Both the position numbers and the translations under genes were made by a program. Shown in pieces: positions 46,249 through 54,247 of a stretch of DNA of 64,000 nt. The notes below the pieces were generated by a model. It was given only the letters and a program-made list of their open reading frames with translations. It ran no database searches and had not been told where the DNA came from. The stretch spans positions 1-64,000 of the forward strand of contig JAMCQL010000065.1 in the NCBI GenBank assembly GCA_023381615.1, read 5' to 3'. The DNA comes from Bacteroidota bacterium (GTDB taxonomy: Bacteria > Bacteroidota > Ignavibacteria > Kryptoniales > JAKASW01). How positions within the stretch are numbered: position 1 is the first letter of the stretch; the number at the start of each line of letters is the position of its first letter.

Positions 46249-47585
46249 TTCCCGTCTCCGAGCAAGACCACTTTTTCTTTCCCGTTTTTGACATTCTTCG
46301 TGGCATTTCGAGCATCAATGACGCAATTAGAATTCTTCACAACGAAGTCATAATCGTAAGAAGAATGGTCGGTAGTAATCAGCACACAATCCATGGATTT
46401 CAGAAGTTTTGCCGTAAGCTCTACCGACTTAAAACTTTTCCCATCCAGATGAACTTCCGGGACATAAGGATCATTGTAGGAAATATTTGTCGCGCCGTCA
46501 AGGAGAAGAAGTTCCATCACTTTGAGCGCAGGGGAATGCCTTATATCGTCGACATCTTTTTTGAACGCCACACCGAGAATTAAAATCTTTGCCTTCCTGA
46601 AACTAATCGGCATGAAACTCAATTCCCGCTGTACCATATTCTTCACGTAGAACGGCATGTTCTCGTTCACTTCCGCCGCAAGTGAAATGAAGTTGGTCTG
46701 AAAATCGTATGCCTTTGCGAGCCATGCAAGATAGTACGGATCGATCAGGATGCAGTGCCCGCCGATGCCCGGTCCCGGAAAGAACGGCATAAAGCCGAAC
46801 GGTTTTGTCGCCGCCGCTTCCACCACTTCCCAAATATTTATTCCGCCAATCCTGTCGCAGAGCTGAGCCAACTCGTTCACCAGCGCAATATTAACGCTTC
46901 GAAAAATATTCTCCAGGAGTTTTTCCATCTCGGCTACTTTGGGGCTCGATACTTTCACGACTTCACTTACACTTACACTCTGCTGAACCACCAATGCCGC
47001 CAACTCGGTGCTGATTTCGTTAACTCCTCCCACTACTGTTGGGATATTGTTCGTTTTATACTTATTGTTGCCCGGATCGATGCGCTCGGGCGAAAAAGCG
47101 AGAAAGAAATCCACCCCGGCTTTCAACCCACTCTTTTCTAGAATTGGCTGAACGTAACCTTCAGTGGTATTCGGGAAGGTGGTGCTCCTCAAAACTATTA
47201 TCTGATTTTTCCTCAAGCCTCTTGCAATATTCTCCGTAGCATCAACGATGAACGATATATCGGGTTCCTTGTTCGGAGTAAATGGAGTTGGAACGCAAAT
47301 GAAGATGGCGTCACAAGAATTAACGGAATTATAATTATTCTCTGCCTTCAACTTTCCAGAAGCAACAGTCTTCTTAAATTGTTCGTCGGCAATATCTCCA
47401 ATATAGTTCATGCCTTTATTGACGCTGTCCACTTTCCGCTTATCAACGTCTATTCCAACTGTCTCATAACCCTTCGATGCAAATTCCACCGCAAGCGGCA
47501 ATCCAACATAACCAAGTCCTACCACACCAACTTTGATTTCCTTTTCGATAATTTTTTTCTTAAGCTGTTCCATGATGGTGTTCAT
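46245..47585 (-). CDS. nucleotide-sugar 6-dehydrogenase (UDP-HexNAc type)
   Basis: An NAD-dependent dehydrogenase of 446 residues that oxidises a UDP-sugar at C6 in two steps. Features: KVGVVGLGYVGLPLAVEFA (NAD site), VLRSTTFPNTTE, the catalytic cysteine in PGPGIGGHCILIDPYY, and VAFKKDVDDIRHSPALK. The phrasing is closest to WbpA/WecC (UDP-GlcNAc or UDP-ManNAc dehydrogenase). Since wecB lies next to it with a 4-base overlap, UDP-ManNAcA or a related acid is the likely product. Confidence 0.93.
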   Translation of the reverse strand: MNTIMEQLKKKIIEKEIKVGVVGLGYVGLPLAVEFASKGYETVGIDVDKRKVDSVNKGMNYIGDIADEQFKKTVASGKLKAENNYNSVNSCDAIFICVPTPFTPNKEPDISFIVDATENIARGLRKNQIIVLRSTTFPNTTEGYVQPILEKSGLKAGVDFFLAFSPERIDPGNNKYKTNNIPTVVGGVNEISTELAALVVQQSVSVSEVVKVSSPKVAEMEKLLENIFRSVNIALVNELAQLCDRIGGINIWEVVEAAATKPFGFMPFFPGPGIGGHCILIDPYYLAWLAKAYDFQTNFISLAAEVNENMPFYVKNMVQRELSFMPISFRKAKILILGVAFKKDVDDIRHSPALKVMELLLLDGATNISYNDPYVPEVHLDGKSFKSVELTAKLLKSMDCVLITTDHSSYDYDFVVKNSNCVIDARNATKNVKNGKEKVVLLGDGK

Positions 47586-48607
47586 CTCTCCTCATACTGA
47601 AGTTTGTAATAATTCTGATATTCACCGGAAATAATTCGTCGCCACCACTTCTCATTCTCAACATACCATTTTATTGTCTCGTTGATTCCCTGTTCAAATG
47701 AATGCCGCGGTTTCCAACCGAGTTCAACTTCAATTTTAGTGGAATCCATTGCATAACGCCGGTCGTGTCCCGGACGGTCCTTCACATATTTCAAGAGCGA
47801 TTCGGTCTTACCAAGCTTGTTCAAAATCAGTTTAGCCATGTGAATGTTTTGAACTTCGTTTCCGCCGCCGATATTGTAAACTTCACCGATCTTTCCTTTG
47901 TAAAGCACATCATCAATTGCCTCACAGTGGTCTTCCACATAAATCCAGTCGCGCACATTTAGTCCGTCGCCGTAGATCGGCAATTCCTTGTTCTGAAGCG
48001 CATTTATGACCATCAAAGGAATAAACTTTTCCGGGAATTGATACGGTCCGTAGTTGTTCGAACAGCGAGTAATCATAGTTGGAAGGTTGAAAGTCTTTTC
48101 CCATCCTCTCACAAGCAAATCTGCACTCGCCTTACTTGCTGAGTAAGGACTGTTCGGGGAAATGTGAGTTGTCTCTGTGAACTTCCCTGCCGGGCCAAGC
48201 GAGCCATAAACTTCGTCTGTGGAAACTTGCAAAAATCTTTCCAGTCCAAATTCCCGCGCGGCTTCCAGAAGAGTCATCGTGCCGCGGACGTTCGTATCAA
48301 TGAAGACCTGAGGACCAAGGATGCTTCGATCGACATGTGATTCGGCTGCAAAATTTATCACCGCATCAAAATGCCACTCGTTGAAAAGTCGGCGCACAAA
48401 CGCTGCATCTGTGATATCTCCACGATAGAAATGATAATGCGGATCCGATTCCACGTCCCGCAAGCTCTCGAGGTTTCCTGCATAAGTCAGCTTATCAAGG
48501 TTTATTAGATCGACGTCCCTATGCTTCTCCAGAAACAATCTGATGAAATTGCTGCCGATGAAACCAGCCCCACCGGTCACGAGTATGTTTTTTAGATTTA
48601 GTAACAT
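47582..48607 (-). CDS. rfbB: dTDP-glucose 4,6-dehydratase
   Basis: RmlB makes dTDP-4-keto-6-deoxyglucose, precursor of rhamnose and many amino sugars. The protein has 341 residues with VTGGAGFIGSNFIRLFL, NLDKLTYAGNLESL (diagnostic), FAAESHVDRSI, STDEVYGSLG with the catalytic Asp-Glu, and YSASKASADLLVR. The remaining rml genes (A, C, D) are not in the window. It is the first gene of the polysaccharide run; its leader contains a TATAAAAT stretch but no convincing -35 element. Confidence 0.95.
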   Translation of the reverse strand: MLLNLKNILVTGGAGFIGSNFIRLFLEKHRDVDLINLDKLTYAGNLESLRDVESDPHYHFYRGDITDAAFVRRLFNEWHFDAVINFAAESHVDRSILGPQVFIDTNVRGTMTLLEAAREFGLERFLQVSTDEVYGSLGPAGKFTETTHISPNSPYSASKASADLLVRGWEKTFNLPTMITRCSNNYGPYQFPEKFIPLMVINALQNKELPIYGDGLNVRDWIYVEDHCEAIDDVLYKGKIGEVYNIGGGNEVQNIHMAKLILNKLGKTESLLKYVKDRPGHDRRYAMDSTKIEVELGWKPRHSFEQGINETIKWYVENEKWWRRIISGEYQNYYKLQYEER

Positions 48608-48800
48608 GAATTCTTCGATTGGATTAAGACACAGCTCTCTGAGTTTGATAACGCAAGGATTTTATAAGTTCTCAATTTGTGTAGACAGAATATATCAACG
48701 CATTCCTCGATTTTCAACGTTAAATTTGAAGTTGGGTGTGCGACATAAAAATAACGCCTGTTTTCCGAAGAAGCTGACAAGCAGGCTGCCTATCTGAGAT
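48608..48800. other. upstream spacer of rfbB, no gene seen
   Basis: A leader of about 190 bases in front of rfbB. Neither strand shows a convincing small gene. A weak GCCTG/CAGGC inverted repeat lies at about 48727-48786. Confidence 0.4.
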
Positions 48801-48803
48801 TTT

Positions 48804-48968
48804 ACATGTCGCTCCTACGGAGCTTACAATTGAATCTTATGAACTTACTACAAATATGTCGCCACTACGTGGATAGAAGCTCCGTCAGGAGCCACATGTT
48901 TGTCCGAAGGATCCTTTGGATAGGGAAAAGACTAAGGTCAAATTATAGCTCCGTATAGGAGCGATATG
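48804..48968. repeat. nested inverted copies of a TCGCTCCTACGGAGCT-type repeat
   Basis: Four related units lie in the intergenic region: ACATGTCGCTCCTACGGAGC at 48804-48823, a diverged direct copy at 48854-48873 (ATATGTCGCCACTACGTGGA), and two inverted copies, at 48877-48899 and 48946-48968. The outer pair is inverted and nearly complementary. One CCGAAGGATCC-family copy (48902-48920) lies inside the array and another follows at 48979-48998. Confidence 0.72.
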
Positions 48969-48998
48969 TGAAAAGTTCTCCGAAGGATCCTACGGAAA
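48902..48998. repeat. two intergenic CCGAAGGATCC-family copies
   Basis: TGTCCGAAGGATCCTTTGGA at 48901-48920 and CTCCGAAGGATCCTACGGAA at 48979-48998 are members of the dispersed family. The second is the closest relative of the copy in the recA tail (GGAAAGGAAA follows in both). Confidence 0.7.
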
Positions 48999-49214
48999 GG
49001 AAAATTGGAGACAATATTTTGCTTGGCTCTGGTTCTGAATAATGATTTGCATTCAGAATGTGTAAAGCCCGACCTCATCGGCAATATCATCAATAAATTT
49101 GTCGCAGACCCTTTGAAGTTCACTGCTGCCTGTGTTCTAAATCGCAAGAAGTGTTTACGAAATACGTTCGCCAATGAAAGCCCATTCCAAATAAATCTCA
49201 ACGAGAATTTTAAC

Positions 49215-49246
49215 TTTGGAAAATTGCGTCTTGGCTGTTAAATTAG
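49215..49246 (+). promoter_or_regulatory. candidate Bacteroidetes-type promoter of rpmB
   Basis: TTTG (49215-49218) is followed, after 20 bases, by TAAATTAG (49239-49246), close to the -33 TTTG and -7 TAnnTTTG consensus of Bacteroidetes sigma factor. The ribosome binding site GGAG at about 49257-49260 and the ATG at 49267 lie just downstream. No other promoter-like pair is evident there. Confidence 0.45.
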
Positions 49247-49266
49247 TGAAAATTCTGGAGATGTAA

Positions 49267-49458
49267 ATGGCAAAAGTTTGTGATGTCTGCGGTAAGAAAC
49301 CCATTTTTGGACATAACATCAGTCACGCACATAATATCACTAATCGCAGATGGGATCCGAATCTGCAAAGCGTTCGCGCAATTGTAGACGGCAAAGTAAA
49401 ACGAATAAAGGCTTGCGCTTCCTGCATTAAACAGGGACGCGTTCGGAAAGCTGCGTAA
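49267..49458 (+). CDS. rpmB: 50S ribosomal protein L28
   Basis: L28 of the large ribosomal subunit, 63 residues, a normal bacterial length. It has the N-terminal KVCDVCGKKPIFGHNISH segment, the central NRRWDPNLQSVRA and the C-terminal KRIKACASCIKQGRV. Two CxxC pairs (CDVC and CASC) make it a zinc-binding type. GGAG lies six bases before the ATG. It is a single gene on the + strand, facing the AI-2E family gene. Confidence 0.97.
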   Translation: MAKVCDVCGKKPIFGHNISHAHNITNRRWDPNLQSVRAIVDGKVKRIKACASCIKQGRVRKAA

Positions 49459-49506
49459 TAGAAAACTTCACTTTGAATATTTTTTTCATTTCCAAAGAGA
49501 ACCAAT

Positions 49507-50577
49507 TCACTCAGCCTGTAACGTCCCCTTCTTCGATTCCTTCTTTGTAATACGGTAGGATTCAAGCCCCCAGTAAGTTTCTTTCGCAATTACTCTAAAC
49601 ACGGTGTAGAGCGGCATTGCCAGCACCATGCCCAAAACTCCCTCCAGGTCGGCGGCAACAAGAATCAAAAGGACGATAGTCAATGGATGCATTGAAGCTC
49701 CACGCGAATAAACTGTCGGGACTATAACTGTATCGTCAAGTATTCTTATCGCCGCAAAGAGTATCACTATCGGCAAAAGCATGCCGAAATTTCCTGTTTG
49801 CACAAATGAGACTATTATTGCCGGCACTGCTCCTACAATTGGACCAAGGTAAGGGATAAGGTTTGCGACTCCAGCCACTGCGCCAATCACCAAGGCATAC
49901 TTCACACCCATAAACAGCAAACCTAATATAGACAGGACACCGACGACAGCCGCTTCAGTTAACCAAGCACGAATGTACCGTCCGAGCTGGATTCTAATCT
50001 TATGTACGACATTCAACGTCATTTCAAAATACCTGTTGGGAACAAGCGCAATGAAACCGCGCATTATTGAATCTCCGTCTTTCAGAAAGAAAAAAGTCAC
50101 AAACGGAACGATCACAAGTATCATAAGCACGGAACCGGCGCTCGTCAGGATCGACAACCATTCGCTCGCTAATTGAACGGTAATTTCATTTACTCTCCCG
50201 GAAACGTTTCCGAAGTTAATGAAAGGGAATTTAGTCTGCAGTTCCGACTGGATAGCTTGAAGCCGTTCACTGAAGCCGGGCGCTTTCACAGCCTCTTCGA
50301 TGCTTACGACTTGAGCAATCAAAGGCGGTAAAAATGTTCCAACCAATCCGAAAATAACTAACGCTATCAAGAGATAGATAATTAAAATACCGTAAACACG
50401 TTTTACACCCTTCATCTCGAATGTATCCACTACGGGCGATAACAGGAAAGTAAGTAGTATTGCGATAAGGAGAAGTATAAAAACACTTCCGAGCAGAGAC
50501 AAAAACCAAAGAACAAATAAGAGAAAGGCGACCAGCAAAGAAACTTTGAAACTGTTCTTTTTAAATATCGACAGCAT
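49507..50577 (-). CDS. AI-2E/PerM family transporter
   Basis: A membrane protein of about 356 residues of the TqsA/PerM family. It has an N-terminal pair of helices (LLVAFLLFVLWFLSLLGSVFILL), the PF01594 hallmark LLSPVVDTFEMKGVKRVYGIL, an amphipathic linker and later helices ending in LGMVLAMPLYTVFRVI. Proposed activities include autoinducer-2 export and Na+/H+ antiport; none can be chosen here. I prefer ATG 50577 (MLSIFKK) since GGAG sits six bases upstream; ATG 50589 is also in frame. It overlaps the recX stop. Confidence 0.88.
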   Translation of the reverse strand: MLSIFKKNSFKVSLLVAFLLFVLWFLSLLGSVFILLLIAILLTFLLSPVVDTFEMKGVKRVYGILIIYLLIALVIFGLVGTFLPPLIAQVVSIEEAVKAPGFSERLQAIQSELQTKFPFINFGNVSGRVNEITVQLASEWLSILTSAGSVLMILVIVPFVTFFFLKDGDSIMRGFIALVPNRYFEMTLNVVHKIRIQLGRYIRAWLTEAAVVGVLSILGLLFMGVKYALVIGAVAGVANLIPYLGPIVGAVPAIIVSFVQTGNFGMLLPIVILFAAIRILDDTVIVPTVYSRGASMHPLTIVLLILVAADLEGVLGMVLAMPLYTVFRVIAKETYWGLESYRITKKESKKGTLQAE

Positions 50578-51205
50578 CATAATCTCCATCGAACATTTTC
50601 CGAACGACTTTTCTGATCACATCCCAATCGAATCCCCGTCTCGCAAGAAATGCAACAAGTTTTTCACGTCTCTTCTTCAGTTCATATCGTTTCAGCGAAC
50701 GAATCTTGATTTCAGCGGCTTGCAAGGCGAACTCAATCTGCGTTTCGTCATTGCTGACGTCGGAGAGCGCTTGTGATGCGGTTTCTTTTGACACGCCTTT
50801 CTCGCGCAATTTTCTTTCTAACTCTCTCTTCCCTATCGGTTTCGATGCAACTTTACTGGCAATGAATGCTTCCGCGAAACGCACATCGTCGACAAGTCCA
50901 AGGTTCGTCAGCTTATCGAGAACACGATTGATAGCTCCCGGCGGAAATTCTTTCATGTGCAGCCGCTGGCGAAGTTCCGCTGTAGTTCTCATTTGATAGT
51001 TCAGGAGCCGCATCGCTGCGATGTAAGTGTCTTGATACGATTGGGCATCTTGAATTTGCTGCATCCTTTCGCTTGATATTTCATCGTTGCGCCGGAGACC
51101 GAAGTCAACAATTACTTCCTTACTCAAAAGAAGTTCGCCTTCCTCCTCGAAGCATACCTTAAACTTCCCGCCGCGATGTGCTTTTTCAATTGACACGATA
51201 CGCAT
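50561..51205 (-). CDS. recX: RecA regulatory protein
   Basis: RecX caps and shortens RecA filaments. The protein has 214 residues, with the three-helix repeats typical of the family: LLNYQMRTTAELRQRLHMKE, LGLVDDVRFAEAFIASKV and KLREKGVSKETASQAL. It follows recA by 29 bases, the usual order, so it is probably cotranscribed with it and coinduced by DNA damage. An N-terminal domain of about 70 residues precedes the repeats. Confidence 0.93.
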   Translation of the reverse strand: MRIVSIEKAHRGGKFKVCFEEEGELLLSKEVIVDFGLRRNDEISSERMQQIQDAQSYQDTYIAAMRLLNYQMRTTAELRQRLHMKEFPPGAINRVLDKLTNLGLVDDVRFAEAFIASKVASKPIGKRELERKLREKGVSKETASQALSDVSNDETQIEFALQAAEIKIRSLKRYELKKRREKLVAFLARRGFDWDVIRKVVRKMFDGDYDAVDI

Positions 51206-51234
51206 ATTTCAGCGTATTCCAAGGAAGCTCAATT

Positions 51235-52332
51235 TCATTCTTTTTGTTTCTTTGTTTCCTTTCCACGTGATCCTTCGGACGCCTTCTCCGCTTTCTCGGT
51301 TGGCGCGGAGTTCCCGTTGTTATTACCCTTTCCTAAACTTAGACCAAGCTTCGTGCGGACTTCAGTTTCGAGTTCTTTGAAAGCATCCGGATTTTCCTGA
51401 AAATATTTTTTAGCCGCGTCTCTTCCCTGACCAAGCCGTTCGTTCTTATAGGAAAACCACGTCCCGCTTTTTTGAACCACATTATGCTCGACGCCGACAT
51501 CTAACATGTCACCAACTCTGGAAATTCCTTCATTATATTGGATATCGAACTCAACTTCTTTGAACGGCGGCGCCACTTTGTTTTTTACAACTTTCACCCG
51601 GACTCTGTTCCCAACTATATCTGCTCCATCCTTGATATGATCGCGCTTTCGAATATCCAAACGCAATGCGGCATAAAACTTCAGCGCGTTTCCACCGGTT
51701 GTCGTCTCCGGATTTCCGTAGACAATTCCGATTTTGCTGCGCAGTTGATTCGTGAAAATTACAGAAGTATTGCTCTTGTTGATTGCCGCAGTAAGTTTCC
51801 TCAGCGCCTGCGACATCAAACGAGCCTGAGCGCCCATCTGCGCATCTCCCATTTCTCCTTCGATCTCCGAGCGCGGCGTCAGAGCAGCGACCGAGTCAAT
51901 CACGACAACATCGATTGCGCCGCTACGGACAAGCGTCTCAACGATATCAAGCGCCTGCTCGCCAAATTCCGGTTGAGACAAAAGCAGGTTATTCGTGTCG
52001 ACGCCGATCCGCTTTGCGTAATTCAAATCAAGCGCGTGCTCAGCATCAATGAACGCGGCAATCCCGCCAAGTCTCTGCGCCTCCGCAATGACGCTCAAGC
52101 ATAATGTCGTCTTGCCGGAAGATTCCGGGCCGAAAATTTCAGTGATCCTTCCGCGTGGAATACCGCCGATTCCCAAAGCCCAATCGAGAGATATCGAGCC
52201 GGTCGAAATGAAATCGATTTTTGCAATCGGGCCTTCCCCCATTTTCATGACCGCGCCCTTGCCGTAATCTTTCTCGATCTGGTTGAGCGCAATGTCCAAT
52301 GCTTTCAGCTTCGCCTCTTTTTCCTCACCCAT
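51235..52332 (-). CDS. recA: recombinase A
   Basis: RecA forms filaments on single-stranded DNA, pairs homologues and triggers SOS cleavage. The protein has 365 residues with [12 protein letters not shown] (Walker A), [37 protein letters not shown] and [20 protein letters not shown] place the start at ATG 52332 ([10 protein letters not shown]): AAAGGAG lies eight bases upstream, and the 21 codons before it read through the hairpin and thpR end. The acidic tail ends [14 protein letters not shown], encoded by a diverged copy of the dispersed repeat (51262-51284). It follows thpR with a spacer of 28 bases. Confidence 0.97.
   Translation of the reverse strand: MGEEKEAKLKALDIALNQIEKDYGKGAVMKMGEGPIAKIDFISTGSISLDWALGIGGIPRGRITEIFGPESSGKTTLCLSVIAEAQRLGGIAAFIDAEHALDLNYAKRIGVDTNNLLLSQPEFGEQALDIVETLVRSGAIDVVVIDSVAALTPRSEIEGEMGDAQMGAQARLMSQALRKLTAAINKSNTSVIFTNQLRSKIGIVYGNPETTTGGNALKFYAALRLDIRKRDHIKDGADIVGNRVRVKVVKNKVAPPFKEVEFDIQYNEGISRVGDMLDVGVEHNVVQKSGTWFSYKNERLGQGRDAAKKYFQENPDAFKELETEVRTKLGLSLGKGNNNGNSAPTEKAEKASEGSRGKETKKQKE
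51262..51284. repeat. diverged CCGAAGGATCC-family copy in the recA tail
   Basis: On the minus strand TCCGAAGGATCACGTGGAAA followed by GG aligns with the intergenic copy at 48979-48998, differing at three internal positions. It encodes SEGSRGK in the disordered C-terminal tail. Confidence 0.45.
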
Positions 52333-52354
52333 TTTCAAAACTCCTTTCCCGACG

Positions 52355-52369
52355 TCCGCCTTAGGCGGA
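52355..52369. repeat. hairpin with the thpR stop codon in its loop
   Basis: TCCGCC (52355-52360) and GGCGGA (52364-52369) enclose the TAA stop of thpR as a three-base loop. It precedes the recA ribosome binding site by about 13 bases. Related TCCGCC palindromes occur at 21194 and 21323. Confidence 0.6.
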
Positions 52370-52975
52370 TTCGGACTGTTGTAGTGGATATTCAAATAAG
52401 ATTTTGTATTCAGATCCCGACCTGTCGGGATTCAATGTGCTTTCGAATAGTGCAACACTCTTTGGGAAAAATGGCTCCAGAAACAATTTACCTTGACCTG
52501 CGAATTTCTGCAAGTCTCCGAAGGATCCTGGGGAGAAGTAATTTCCCCCGCCTCTTTGCCTTTCGCCCCCTTTGAGCCGCGCAATCGTGATATGGGACTT
52601 AAAAGCCCGCGATTCGGGAATAATTCCAAATTCCTTGGTGACCGACTTGATGGAGTCGGCAATTGAAGCGAGCGTTCCATCATCCTCGCAGTCCAGCCAA
52701 ATTCCTCTTCTCACCTTCTCGCTTGGGAAATAATTCATTCCAACAATTTCGACCTGAGAAGATTTGAAAGATGACTTCTCTAATTCGCCAACGACGGATG
52801 AATAAAGCCTTTCGACATTCTTGGATTCGAAGTCGCCGATAAATTGGAGAGTGATGTGGAGTTTGTCTTTGCCTTCGATTCTCGCTTCCGTGATTGAAGA
52901 GCGAAGCTCTTTTTGGAGCTTTGTGATCCCTGCTTTTGTGGCTTCAGGTAAGGTTGCACCAAAGAATATTCTCAT
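52361..52975 (-). CDS. thpR: RNA 2',3'-cyclic phosphodiesterase
   Basis: A 2H phosphoesterase (formerly LigT), 204 residues. Both catalytic motifs are present: HITL at 40-43 and HITI at 128-131. It acts on 2',3'-cyclic phosphate RNA ends. Two irregularities coincide with repeat DNA: the loop PGSFGD (149-154), encoded by a CCGAAGGATCC-family copy, within an atypically long loop [12 protein letters not shown], and NPDRSGSEY (182-190), encoded by a perfect ATCCCGAC/GTCGGGAT palindrome at about 52412-52429. Position before recA and after cinA is typical. Confidence 0.92.
   Translation of the reverse strand: MRIFFGATLPEATKAGITKLQKELRSSITEARIEGKDKLHITLQFIGDFESKNVERLYSSVVGELEKSSFKSSQVEIVGMNYFPSEKVRRGIWLDCEDDGTLASIADSIKSVTKEFGIIPESRAFKSHITIARLKGGERQRGGGNYFSPGSFGDLQKFAGQGKLFLEPFFPKSVALFESTLNPDRSGSEYKILFEYPLQQSESA
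52515..52535. repeat. CCGAAGGATCC-family repeat inside thpR
   Basis: CTCCGAAGGATCCTGGGGAG (52516-52535) reads in frame as PGSFG(D) in thpR, the same frame and orientation as the cinA copy. Confidence 0.65.
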
Positions 52976-54247
52976 TCACTCCAAACCTAAGATTCGTTTC
53001 CTCACAAGTTCGAGCGCCGCCTGAGACGCGCGGTCTTTGAATCGAATGCGTTCATCCGGAAAGATGTGCTTCTTCACGACTGTACCGGCTGAATCGGCAA
53101 CACCGATGTAAACCAAACCGACGGGCTTATCCGGAGTTCCCCCTGTTGGTCCCGCGATTCCTGTAACGGATACGCTGATATCCGTTCCGGAAATTTTTCT
53201 GATTCCTTCCGCCATCGCAAGCGCGACTTCTTCGCTGACTGCGCCAAATTTTACAAGAAGCTCCTCCGGTACGTGCAATATTTCCATCTTAGCTTTGTTG
53301 CTGTAGCTGACAACTCCGCGCTCGAAGTAAGCAGAACTTCCGGAGATGTTTGTGATCCGATGGGAAATGTATCCGCCGGTACAGCTCTCCGCAGCTGAGA
53401 TTGTAAGTTTCCGTTCTCTCAAGAGTTTGCCGACAGCTTCTTCCAAGTCGACTTCTCCTTCTCCGAAGGATCCTGTGGACGAGTAAATGTATTTCTCCGC
53501 TTTGCTTCGAATCTTTCTTTCTACCTCGGCGACGATCGAATCCGCTTCCTCCGTTGTGGCTGCTTTCACCGTGATGCGCAGCCGTACACCAAACTGGCTC
53601 GGAAGAAATGCTAACTTCGCGCGTCCGCCAAGTATTTCGTCCACATCGCCAAGAAGTTGAAACAAAGCCGATTCGGCAATCCCGGTTGTCTTCAGCACCC
53701 TGTGTTTAATAACCTGTCCGGCCGCCTTCGCCTTCAATCGCGGAACGACATATTCGGTCAGGATATTCTGCATCTCGTAAGGGACACCGGGCATTACGGC
53801 AAAGAATTTATTCCCCTTCTCGAAAAGCATTCCGGGCGCCGTGCCCCAATGGTTCATCAGCGCTTCGCAGCCTTCGGGAACAAGCGCCTGTTCTTCATTC
53901 ACTTTTATCACAGGAATGTTCCGCTTCGAAAGCCTATCTCGAACATTCTCCAACACTGAATTATTCATCACCAATTTCACGTTAAAAAAATCGGCAACAA
54001 CTTTCTTCGTGATGTCGTCATGAGTTGGGCCAAGACCGCCGGTAACCAATACCGCATCGAAGTTTTCGTAATACTCTTTGAACGCGCTCATGATCTCGTC
54101 GTATTCATCACCCACCACAACCATGCGCGTAATTTCCATTCCGATTTCCGACAGTTTCTGCCCAATAAAAGCCGCGTTCGTATTTGTTACCTGACCGATC
54201 AGGATTTCGTCGCCAATCGTTATTACTGCCGCAGTTTTCATTTTCAC
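52976..54247 (-). CDS. cinA: CinA, competence/damage-inducible protein A (NMN amidohydrolase type)
   Basis: A protein of 423 residues: N-terminal MoCF-like domain (AVITIGDEILIGQVTNTN, VLVTGGLGPTHDDITKK) and C-terminal nicotinamide-mononucleotide deamidase domain (ISAAESCTGGYISHRIT, VTGIAGPTGGTPDKPVG). It is involved in pyridine nucleotide salvage. The linker reads YIYSSTGSFGEGEVDLEE where homologues read YIYGEGE-type sequence. The extra SSTGSF is encoded by a copy of the dispersed repeat. Start overlaps pgpA by four bases; MKTAAVI at 54241 is an alternative start. Confidence 0.95.
   Translation of the reverse strand: MKMKTAAVITIGDEILIGQVTNTNAAFIGQKLSEIGMEITRMVVVGDEYDEIMSAFKEYYENFDAVLVTGGLGPTHDDITKKVVADFFNVKLVMNNSVLENVRDRLSKRNIPVIKVNEEQALVPEGCEALMNHWGTAPGMLFEKGNKFFAVMPGVPYEMQNILTEYVVPRLKAKAAGQVIKHRVLKTTGIAESALFQLLGDVDEILGGRAKLAFLPSQFGVRLRITVKAATTEEADSIVAEVERKIRSKAEKYIYSSTGSFGEGEVDLEEAVGKLLRERKLTISAAESCTGGYISHRITNISGSSAYFERGVVSYSNKAKMEILHVPEELLVKFGAVSEEVALAMAEGIRKISGTDISVSVTGIAGPTGGTPDKPVGLVYIGVADSAGTVVKKHIFPDERIRFKDRASQAALELVRKRILGLE
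53461..53483. repeat. CCGAAGGATCC-family repeat inside cinA
   Basis: TCCGAAGGATCCTGTGGACG and two more bases, identical over 22 bases to the intergenic copy at 10581-10603 in opposite orientation. It is translated as SSTGSFG (residues 256-262). Confidence 0.75.

Noticed and set aside
30482..48607. Polysaccharide locus as a novel system
   Set aside because: Flippase, chain-length regulator, polymerase/ligase, primer and sugar-nucleotide genes form a standard Wzx/Wzy-type cluster.
48804..48998. Possible CRISPR array
   Set aside because: Units differ, are inverted as well as direct, and spacing is irregular; no cas genes in the window.
51538..52104. 188-codon open frame on the + strand opposite recA
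   Set aside because: Lies entirely antisense to recA and has no protein-like motifs; a shadow of its codon use.
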